A stretch of 64,000 nucleotides of DNA, from assembly GCA_030068145.1 (NCBI GenBank), contig JAPJBO010000947.1, forward strand, positions 22,541 to 86,540. Reading direction: 5' to 3'. The notes under the pieces are model-generated. The model was given only the letters and a program-made list of their open reading frames with translations, had not been told where the DNA came from and ran no database searches. The DNA is from Diplonema papillatum (Eukaryota; Euglenozoa; Diplonemea; Diplonemida; Diplonemidae). A program made the position numbers and the translations under genes. Positions 42,264-50,499 of this stretch are shown here, in pieces (the stretch's first letter is position 1; every line of letters starts with the position of its first letter).

Positions 42264-43937
42264 TCACACCACCAGACCCATATCGCCAGTAAGAAAACTC
42301 CTTACCGCAAGTGCCATGTCGGCCAAATTCGCATCGGTCAAAGCCGACACCGGGACCCGCGACGGCAGGTCGGCGGGATTCCCCGCACTCTTTACCCAGC
42401 GAACAGAGACTGAGATGTTCAGCCCGCGCAGATGCGCGAGCCCCTTCACGACTGCGTCATTTAAGACTTGCGACCGCAGACATGAACCCTTACGGGCAAC
42501 ACCTTGTACCGTCGTGTTGTCCACGACCACCGTCACTGCACCGCCCTCGTGCGCCGACGTCACCGACGCCACGCAACGCTCGAACGCCAGGGCCTCCAAC
42601 TCGTTGATATGGAGCCTCTTTTCCTTCCGCGACCATCTCGAACCCAACACTTCGATCGCGTTCGTAGCGACGTTTACGACGACGCCGCCCCATCCATCTA
42701 GACTCGCGTCAACGAAAACGGTCAACGCTGGCACTCTAGCCTCCACCGGCATGCTACGGCTCCCGAGAACGGCTCGAATCCACATTTCAAGCAACCGCTG
42801 CACACCGCCGGAAAGACGAATCGTCTGATCGACCGCCTTCTCCCCCCGATTGAGGGCGTTCGTCAAGCGCCGAAGGAACTTCAGAGCGAAGTAATACTCG
42901 CCCACAAAAACGCCGACGATCGCTGACGCATGCAGCAACCGCCCTCCGAGCGTCTCCAATCCCGAAGCAGACATCGCGCCCGTGCGCACTTCTTCCACGT
43001 CCCGTGCGAGCTTCTTGGCCAGCTTCGCCGATATGCCCACCTTGTTCTTCGAGTGGTCCCAGTCCACCCCGATGAACTCGTATCTCGAGCTCGCTGTCCG
43101 GGTGTCCGCTTGCTTCCACGTCACCTTCGCCTGTGCCGCCAAATCGTCGACAATCCGAGTCGCTTCGAGAACCTCCTTGCGCGATCCGGCGTACCGAATG
43201 TTGTCGACCCAAGTGTGCACTGTGAGCGTCGACGGCACTGCGTGTTCCTGCTTGACGAAATCGGGGTGCCCGGCAACGGTCGACGTCAACGTGTGCATTA
43301 ACTCGGGTGCACAGGTGTGGCCCATCGGCAACCGAGTGAGCTCCCACCATTCATCGGCGTCATCTCTGAACCGAAACGAGCCACGCGCGCTGTGCGGAAT
43401 CGCAACACCGTAGAACCCGCAGCGAAAGTCACGCGTGGATCCGCATTCCGCGTGCACCGCTGACAGGTATTTGCTGACGTGCTCCAGCGGTACCGACGCC
43501 TTGTATCCGTCGGCCTCAATCGCGTTGTTCGCTTCGAACGTCCACAGAATGAACCGCTGTCGCAATGCACCCTCCTTCTCTTCGATGACCGTGAATGGCA
43601 CGTTCACTGAACTTCCAGGCCCACGCGCCCTCCGAGCTATGCCGTGAGCTTCCAGCTCATGCGCATGACGTGCTTGCAACCGCGAATCCCGACGAGCCGT
43701 TGACGCAGCAGTATCCGTCGTCGCGCCAAATGTCCGCCGCCACGTCTCATCGAACCGAATCCTCGTCACATCATTCATCCGCTCTCGTAGGAGCGGTACG
43801 TCCATCGGTGGCACACTATCAACATGCAGCGGCGCGGCCTTCTCCTCGTCCGTCTTGGGCAAGCGCGTCTTTTTCCCCCGCTTGAACAGCGAGTGCTGCT
43901 GCCGGACAAACCGACCCAGGTCCAACGGGTCCCTGTT
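42264..43937 (-). CDS. Reverse transcriptase/RNase H of retroelement 2
   Basis: About 557 residues counted from the recombinase stop. The frame is open for a further 1.4 kb upstream in the -1 phase of the recombinase gene. Conserved with copy 1 from TRLPKTDEEKAAPLHV on, before the first ATG (PPMDVPLLRERM), so the true start or frameshift site lies upstream of that ATG. RT motifs: RLPMGHTCAPELMH and TWVDNIRYAG, with Asn in place of the second catalytic Asp in both copies. RNase H motifs: FVDASLDGWGG, HINELEALAF, VVVDNTTVQG and GNPADLPSR. No methyltransferase domain is visible. Confidence 0.88.
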   Translation of the reverse strand, partial: NRDPLDLGRFVRQQHSLFKRGKKTRLPKTDEEKAAPLHVDSVPPMDVPLLRERMNDVTRIRFDETWRRTFGATTDTAASTARRDSRLQARHAHELEAHGIARRARGPGSSVNVPFTVIEEKEGALRQRFILWTFEANNAIEADGYKASVPLEHVSKYLSAVHAECGSTRDFRCGFYGVAIPHSARGSFRFRDDADEWWELTRLPMGHTCAPELMHTLTSTVAGHPDFVKQEHAVPSTLTVHTWVDNIRYAGSRKEVLEATRIVDDLAAQAKVTWKQADTRTASSRYEFIGVDWDHSKNKVGISAKLAKKLARDVEEVRTGAMSASGLETLGGRLLHASAIVGVFVGEYYFALKFLRRLTNALNRGEKAVDQTIRLSGGVQRLLEMWIRAVLGSRSMPVEARVPALTVFVDASLDGWGGVVVNVATNAIEVLGSRWSRKEKRLHINELEALAFERCVASVTSAHEGGAVTVVVDNTTVQGVARKGSCLRSQVLNDAVVKGLAHLRGLNISVSVRWVKSAGNPADLPSRVPVSALTDANLADMALAVRSFLTGDMGLVV

Positions 43938-43939
43938 CC

Positions 43940-45034
43940 TCACAGAAACACAGTGACCTCCGCCGTTCTTAGCACGCGCGCCAGCGCCACCACGTTGTTT
44001 GCGTACCGCACCGTCATCTGCGCCACGGTCGGGTCCACCTCGTTCTTGTGCTTGGCCACCCTGGATATCAGGTGCTCTGGGAACGGAGCTCCTAGGGACT
44101 TGGCCTCCAGCAGGTGGTCGACTGCCCCCCTCTTGATGCTGTGTGCCGAGTATCGGCACATCCGAAGCTCGCCCGCCCACATTCTCGCGAGCTGCGCTGT
44201 CGACACCGACGTCAATTGGCGGAAGTCCCCCGCGCCTCGTACGAGCATCGCGATCACGTTCGTCAACGGCCCGCAGATAACCACCAACTTGCTCACACAA
44301 AACGGGTTCCTGGTACGACCCTTCGGCCGCACTCCCCAGTCGACTATGACTTCGTCGTCCGTCACCAGAACAAAGTCTCTCCGCGTCAGCATGCACACAT
44401 CGGCCCAACGCGACGCCGTCTTCCACGCGACGAGTGTCGCCAAACGAACGTGCGACACCTGGTCCATCGCCCATGAAAGGAGCGTGTCGCGCGGAATCGA
44501 CTCCGCCTGCGACAGCGGGATAGCTGCACCAGCACCACGGAGAGCAGACGCCAACGTTTTCAACGGCTGGCTGTTGACCCCCAAATGGCCAAAAACCGCC
44601 GCCAGCAACCGGGAGTACGCCAGCATACCCTGGGGTTCCACCGAAGTAGCCATCACGAACAGGACAGCCGTATCCGGGTTGAGGCCCATACCTTGCGCAC
44701 TGGTCCACGCCTGGAATCGTCTCCACAAATTGCGTCGATCGTCCACCGTCGATTCCGCCCAAGCACGACCCACCACCTGGTGCAATCGGTCGCGTGCTTC
44801 CGACACCGTCACGTCTCTCTCTCTGTGCCTCGAAGCAAGAGTCCGCGTGACCGCCACGCCCGTCTTCGATGCCACTAAATCGAGAACCGCTTGGCCGACG
44901 ATCGACGCCGCGCGCGACTGCTGTGTGAGAAGCCCTGCCTCCCCGGCTGAGAATCCGCGAAATGGCGAAGAGTTGGTTCTCGCGCTCCTTGGTGAAGGGG
45001 CGAGAGCCTGAATTGATTGTGCGCCGGGGATCAC
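43940..45034 (-). CDS. Tyrosine recombinase of retroelement 2
   Basis: A complete 364-residue recombinase that would integrate circular cDNA without an endonuclease. The N-terminal SAM-like DNA-binding part is at about 80-180 (WAESTVDDRRNLWRRFQAW). Catalytic residues: Arg209 in TASRWADV, His298 and Arg302 in HSIKRGA, and Tyr344 in MTVRYANN. The start codon at 45034 lies 235 bp after the gag stop; the spacing leaves the real start open. It overlaps the RT frame, which is open in the -1 phase throughout. Confidence 0.88.
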   Translation of the reverse strand: MIPGAQSIQALAPSPRSARTNSSPFRGFSAGEAGLLTQQSRAASIVGQAVLDLVASKTGVAVTRTLASRHRERDVTVSEARDRLHQVVGRAWAESTVDDRRNLWRRFQAWTSAQGMGLNPDTAVLFVMATSVEPQGMLAYSRLLAAVFGHLGVNSQPLKTLASALRGAGAAIPLSQAESIPRDTLLSWAMDQVSHVRLATLVAWKTASRWADVCMLTRRDFVLVTDDEVIVDWGVRPKGRTRNPFCVSKLVVICGPLTNVIAMLVRGAGDFRQLTSVSTAQLARMWAGELRMCRYSAHSIKRGAVDHLLEAKSLGAPFPEHLISRVAKHKNEVDPTVAQMTVRYANNVVALARVLRTAEVTVFL

Positions 45035-45268
45035 GCTCCTGACGGCTGCTAGGACTGACTCGGTCTCCTCCTCGAGAGAGACCCTTCGAAACCCGGGAAG
45101 AGGGAGGATGCCGGACGCGAGGATCGACCGACGGAGAACTGGCTGCGCGTCCGGAAACGCGCGATGGGAAGATGTCGCGGTTGGGGTTTGAAAATTGATC
45201 GGGGAGGGAATGGGATGGATAACTGGCCCCGCGGGTAACGTCCCGTCTGTCTGCCGGAAGGACGCCAG

Positions 45269-46369
45269 TCACTTTCCCCCGGGCATACCGTTTCCCCGTG
45301 CATAAGACCAGTTCTTGCCACCCTTTCCACCCTTGTACCTCCTCGGGGCGGCGTCCCACTTTGCCGTGCGGCTCCGCTCCTTCTCCATGTCACCCTTGAC
45401 CTTCGCCATCGTCCGATCAAGAACGTCCTCGGCCGCGGTCTCCATCTCCCGCAGCATCCTGCCGCGGGGCACCTTCTCGACGCACCACCCGTGGTGCAGG
45501 CGGACTTCCAACAAAAGCTCGTTCCCGAGCCGCACCAACTCCTCGTTCGCCGTCCAACCCGCTGAACCGGCGGCTACGCCCAAGATCCACGTCCTGAGCC
45601 TCTCGAAGGCACCTTTCAGCGCTGCCCCTCCCGGCGCTGAGACGTTGCCCGCCACGTACTCTGACTGCAAGTCACGGACCAGGCCGTGCGGATCGGCCGC
45701 CGCAATCTCCGACCATTCGCGAACGTCTTTGAGGCTGTACCGAGCCGGGTACCCGACCTGCGGCCCCGGTCCGTCAACCCCCGCCGGAATCCCAAGCTGG
45801 GCCTGCAGCGTCGCGATCGCCACCTTCTGCTGTTCCACGACGCTACACACCTGCTGTAGCATGGCAGAGAGACTGGCTACCCGCGGGTCCTCAGCCTGCG
45901 GCTGCGGCTGCGACGTCGATTGCTGTTCCTGTGGGCGCGGCTGCTGCTGCTGCGGCGGTGGAACGCCCTTCGCCGCCATCGTTACGCCAGCGGGAGCTGC
46001 GGCCAACGACGGCGGTGGTACTGCGCCCGCTTTGCCCAACACTTTCTGGCACGCCAACTTCACCCTTTCTTCGTCCTCTTCGTTGGCCATCATAAGCACG
46101 GCCAGCCCACGTGGGAGGTCAAACCCTGCGACGTTCGCCGCCTCTGCACCAATTGCCTCCACCAAAACTGAGAGCACCTTCTCTTTGACCGCCTCGCTGC
46201 ACGAACCAAAGACCGCCCCGCAGAATCTTTCCATGTCCTTGACACGAAACTTCCTTTTCGCAGGCGGGGCATCCAGAAACGTCCGCGTCCAGGCGTCTTT
46301 CAATGCGGCGGGGAAACGATACTCCCACTTCTCTGCGTTCGGAAGCGGCGACTGCTGACTGTCCGGCAT
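45269..46369 (-). CDS. Gag-like protein of retroelement 2
   Basis: First frame of the element, taken as the capsid-like protein by position. ATG 46369 (MPDSQQSPLPNAEKWEYRFP) is chosen because upstream residues are encoded by a 15-bp tandem repeat; 366 aa. Features: a helical N-terminal part, a Pro/Gln-rich linker (PPPQQQQPRPQEQQ, about 155-185), a short coiled coil (VVEQQKVAIATLQAQL) and a basic Gly/Lys-rich C-terminus (RRYKGGKGGKNW) that could bind RNA. No CCHC zinc knuckle is seen. No sequence family was recognised. Confidence 0.65.
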   Translation of the reverse strand: MPDSQQSPLPNAEKWEYRFPAALKDAWTRTFLDAPPAKRKFRVKDMERFCGAVFGSCSEAVKEKVLSVLVEAIGAEAANVAGFDLPRGLAVLMMANEEDEERVKLACQKVLGKAGAVPPPSLAAAPAGVTMAAKGVPPPQQQQPRPQEQQSTSQPQPQAEDPRVASLSAMLQQVCSVVEQQKVAIATLQAQLGIPAGVDGPGPQVGYPARYSLKDVREWSEIAAADPHGLVRDLQSEYVAGNVSAPGGAALKGAFERLRTWILGVAAGSAGWTANEELVRLGNELLLEVRLHHGWCVEKVPRGRMLREMETAAEDVLDRTMAKVKGDMEKERSRTAKWDAAPRRYKGGKGGKNWSYARGNGMPGGK

Positions 46370-46469
46370 AATCGTATAATGAATTTTAGACTTTGTGTTG
46401 CTAAAACCCCAGTGACCTGCTGTTTGGTCGTTACGCTGAAACATTCCCACGATGAATCGTAAGATTTTG

Positions 46470-46715
46470 GGCAAGTTTGAGACCCAAGTTAGGGACCCAA
46501 GTTGGGGACCCAAGTTGGGGACCCAAGTTGCAGGAGAGAAAAAAGGAATGCGTGGATGATGAATGCTGCTGGAATATCAAAAGGCGAGCATGAAAAGTAA
46601 GAATGAGCTTTCACGCCAGTACGGACCCAAAGTTGGTCCAAAATCCGACCCAAACTTGGACCCACAAATTTGAACCCAAAACTTGAACCCAAAACTTGGA
46701 CCCAAAACTTGGACC
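46470..46715. repeat. Degenerate GGACCCAA-TTG tandem repeats upstream of retroelement 2
   Basis: 46480-46530 has four 15-bp units of GGGACCCAAGTTGG. 46620-46715 has about seven units of the related ACTTGGACCCAAA. Isolated similar motifs occur near 14835-14880 and 4140-4170. They lie just 5' of the gag start. Confidence 0.75.
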
Positions 46716-47506
46716 CATGTGGTGGGCCTCGTCGGCCTCGCCGCTTGTGGCGGCGGGGTCAGCCTGGGCGCCGTCTGCGTGTCCGGCCTGCTCGACTCAT
46801 CCCTTGCGGGCCAAGTTGCGGCGACAAAGCCGGTCTGGACGGCGACCGGGGGTCCGAGTCCGACGGCTGACTTTTTTCTGACTCGGAAAGAAGTACGAAT
46901 ACAACCGGTCTGAGTCGGACGACTGCGAAGTATGAAATGCTGCTCGAAATCTGCTCCCTTTGTACAGGGGCATGGAAACCCACGGTTGATTACATAACGC
47001 AAAACAGTTGTATTCGAAGACCACGTTCTGCCACGAACCTGCATTTTGAGCTTGACGCTTTGAATACAACGGGCGCTCGTTGTATTTAGCCCCCCTGTAA
47101 CTATGTGTTGCGAGTGGGTCGCAGCATGCTTCTTCCTTTGCGATTTGGGTTCTTGTTGCGTGGGACTCATCGGCATGCTGACGAGCACCACACATGCCAG
47201 CCTCTCGCTACGTGACTCCGGGGCACTCTTGGCGCGCTTTTGTCGCAGTGCAACTCGCGTCGCTGCAATCGTTGCTCTCTCTAGTGACACATCGTAACAA
47301 TAATTGGTGTCTGATCCTCGCTTCCTCGATTTCACCGAGCGGCACGCCGGGAAGCGGCTTTCGTCAGGAAGCTGAGTTGGCGGGAGGGCGCGAGAAGCGG
47401 AACCAGAATCCGAATCGGTCAGAGCCAACGCCGGTATGACTTGTGATTCAGAACGGGCGGGCCTACAAAGCATGTCTTTGGGCAAGAAAGGGAACGCTTG
47501 ACACAC

Positions 47507-49825
47507 CTTCTTCAACTGATGCTGGTGCAGGTACACAGGCACTTCCCACTGCGAGCCGTTCATGTTGTACGTATGACTGTAGCCCAGGGAATCGTGGACT
47601 ATTGTAAGCGTGCCATCACAGCTCTTGTGCCGCGACATCATGTGCCAACTGAACTTGCGACCGTGTTCGGTCCAGTGTACTTGTTGATCAGACTCCATGT
47701 GGTAATACCAGGAACGGAGTGGGTATCCGAACTCGAAGACGATGACGAGCAGAAGGAAGAAGACGAGGATGTAGCGGTAAGCACGCGAGTACTGAGGCAT
47801 GATACGCGGCTTCGGTGGGTGAAGGATTCCGTTCGGCTGGCTGTACCATGACTCGTGTTGGTGCAAGTTGTAAACGTCGTCGACGTATGGATGGAACGTG
47901 TCAAGGAGCAAGCTTCCGACACTGCGAGCCGTTTTTCGGACAGTATGCTCTAGCACTGGCATTCGGTTCCACGTCAGTTTGTCAGTTAAACCTGACAAGT
48001 ACGTGCCAAGTTCGCGGATCCTACGACGGCACGTATGGGTCTCAACGAGCAATGGAATGGAACCGAGCATCATCCAAGGGAAGACGCCAATGTTAAACAT
48101 CATCATGTTGGCCGTGTTGAACAAGACAAAACCGAGCAGCGCGATGATGCGCAACGGTGTGTGGCAGACCCAGAGAGGGCCTGTCAAATCGTACAACACC
48201 CCTCCGTAGGACATGAATAACACGCAGAACTCGCCGACAAACCATGTCGGGGCGTCGTGCATACCAGCGCGCATGACATGCCCGCTCATCCAGTCGTTGT
48301 TCATCTTCGCGACAAAGCCGTAGAAAAAGACGAACAGCACAAACCCGCGCATGAGGAAGTAGTGCAAGTACGGGATCGGAGTCACCTTCGGTGCATCTGG
48401 TGGCGCCGACGACGCACTCGCAGCGCTTACTTGATGTTCCTCTTTGCCCGTGGATGCGACAGGCTCGTTTTCAGCAGGAGGCTGGGCCGCCTTCGTCGAC
48501 CGGCGAAAAAGTGCCGACAGTAAACGAATCGGGTCAAAAACAAGCGCCTTGTTTGCGTCCACTACGAGGAAGATAAATCCGACGCAGAACATGAGGTAGT
48601 AGTGATTGTTGTAGTGCGTGGCCTCCACGAAGAAGTGCCACACGTAAGTAACAGTGAACACCAAGCTGCTCAGGCGGTATGGCCAGCCGAGCATGAGGAA
48701 GAACCCAGCGGCGGCCATGGCGTAGTACATGTAGTAACAGTAAGGGGCAGGAAGGTCCGGTCCGAGGAATTCCATGTAATCGTACTTGAAGCGCATGTCC
48801 GCTTGCACATGGTCGCGGGTGACTCTCCCATTGTTAAGATTCTTGATTGTTGATTGACAGACGAGGAAGCCGAAGGCGCAGCGGAACATGGCAAGAGGCA
48901 AAGGGTCTGTGGCAACGAACAGCCAATCTTGCATGCCCATCGTAGCACCACCGACGCCGAAGGGAAGCCAGCTGAAGGGAGCGAGCCAAGAACAAATGGG
49001 CCACGGCTCGTACTCAACCCATGAGCTCAATGAGCTGGGACGGTGGTTGAACGTGCACTGAGTCGCAAACTGTATGAGCGGGAGAGGGTCCTTTTTGGTG
49101 CCCATGCTCCACTCCTCCGGGACTCTCTGCTGGAGCTGCTGGTGCATCTCGCGGCAGCCAAACGATTCAACGCAGATGCTCTTCTCGTGAAACTCGGCAG
49201 CAAGGGACCGGATGATGAGAGGCACCGAGTCCGCGCCGGCCTTGTCCTCGAAGACGCGCAGGCTTTTCTTGGGCAGCAGCTGCTGCAGGATGGCGGCGTT
49301 CTCCCTGTGGTCGCGGCCCACGACCGGACCGGACAAGACGACAGTCAGCACCGGCAGCCGCCATTTCGGCTCACTCCGCGGGGGCAGCATCTGCAGGTGG
49401 AGGACGACGCAGGCGAGCTCCTCCGGGCTGTGCGCGACCCACACAATCTTCGGGACGCGGTACTCCTTCGGCACGTCCCAGCGCAGCAAAGAAACCAGGG
49501 CCAGCAGCGACCAGTCGTGGACGCCCACGTTGTAGACGAGGTAAGGAGTCACATCGCTGGACTGCAGCAACTGGTACCCCTTCTCCCGTTCCACGAGCGC
49601 GTGCACCTCGACGTCGACCGGGACGATATCACCCACCACGATGGGCCCAGCCAGCACCGGTTGTTCGCCCCCAGTTGAGATCAGGTTAGCCCGGATCCAC
49701 TTCCCTTGCACTTTAAACCATCGGTGCAGCCCAGGACACTGCGGTGCCGGGCCCTTGCACTGGATGCGCAACAAGCCCCTTTCGACCGACTTCTTCTCGA
49801 CCACCCATTCGACGCTCTCAGACAT
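47507..49825 (-). CDS. Vitamin K-dependent gamma-carboxylase (HTTM) homologue, exon 1
   Basis: GGCX-type enzymes carboxylate glutamates in the ER using reduced vitamin K; many protist and bacterial HTTM relatives have unknown substrates. The ATG at 49825 opens a 773-residue exon ending at donor AAG|GTGTGT. Residues 1-250 form an unrecognised soluble domain. 300-700 form the HTTM domain with membrane spans around 305-325, 365-425, 485-505, 560-595 and 685-702, and the family-typical THYNNHYYLMF at 403-413. Residues 715-735 (WTEHGRKFSWHMMSRHK) match the post-membrane FSW-MM-R motif of GGCX. The frame continues 309 codons past the donor, through odd repeat-coded residues; that part is taken as intron. 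Exons 2 and 3 lie at 40074-39971 and 39307-39061, beyond a 7.4-kb intron filled with repeats. Confidence 0.8.
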
Positions 49826-50235
49826 ACTGCGCCGCTTTCAACCTCCCGTGTGTGTTCTACCACGCAGCCTCCGGGAGGCACCCCGCAGGCGGTTCGCGAT
49901 TGTTGGCTCCTTTTCTTTTTCTGAGCAAATCTGAGTGGGGGTTTTTAACCCGCCCGTGCCTTGCACGTTTGGTGTGACTGCCCGCCACTAACGCAATAGC
50001 GCGCATGAAACCGGGGAAGACTTAATGGGTGTCCTTCCGGCGCGCATTCTTGCATACGGTAGGCACCCTCACGTGGAGCACACAACGAGCCAGGTGGCAA
50101 TACTCGGTACCCGGAGGCCGAAGGGGGGGGATGAAACAGTACAACTACGCACGGGTCTTAGATTATTGGGGTTGATTCGTCTACCTCTGCAATCGCTCAG
50201 GATCACCTTCGGAAAGAAGACTGGTACTCACGTAC

Positions 50236-50499
50236 AAAAGGTTCCTTCACAACCTCACGGTGGGATCTTCCCGCGCTGCACGCGGTACTCGCCTTCAAGA
50301 AGCCATGCGCCTTTGTAACTTCTCGACTGCAGAAAGCGTACTCTCTTCCGTCTTCGGGCTCTGTTGGCACGATATCCCGGCACACGTTCTGCCAGGATGG
50401 GTATTGAGGGATGTCAGCAATGTCCATGAACGGCACATACACATTCCGCGATTCACCCTTCACCGATGAGATCGTCAGTTCGTTACGGACAACCGTGCA
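50236..50499 (-). CDS. Possible coding exon of unknown function
   Basis: An 88-codon segment lies between acceptor CCCGCAG| and a strong donor TTTT|GTACGTGAG, phase 0 at both ends. It encodes CTVVRNELTISSVKGESRNV, then YVPFMDIADIPQYPSWQNVC and further hydrophilic residues. The composition is protein-like, but no family was recognised. It could be a 5' exon of the gamma-carboxylase gene 410 bp downstream or belong to a separate gene. Confidence 0.35.

Larger units (their letters stand above)
42264..46369 (-). mobile_element. YR retroelement 2 (VIPER-like), coding region gag-YR-RT/RNase H
   Basis: Three frames on the minus strand, in transcription order: gag (46369-45269), tyrosine recombinase (45034-43940) and RT/RNase H (43937-42264). 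All are open and carry their catalytic residues. The order is that of VIPER/TATE elements. The second copy in the window (1-2749) is related but clearly diverged at protein level. Terminal split repeats like those of copy 1 were not found beside this copy, so its ends are undefined. It lies in the large first intron of the gamma-carboxylase-like gene, in the same orientation. Confidence 0.85.

Noticed and set aside
42264-45359. Single 1031-codon frame on the minus strand
   Set aside because: Only the last 557 codons match RT/RNase H. The earlier part runs in the -1 phase across the recombinase gene and into the gag end, and shows no domain; treated as overlap, not one protein.
46577-47506. 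309-residue C-terminal extension of the gamma-carboxylase frame
   Set aside because: It follows a good donor (AAG|GTGTGT), contains repeat-coded FGFKFWVQ-type residues, and the family continuation is found in downstream exons.
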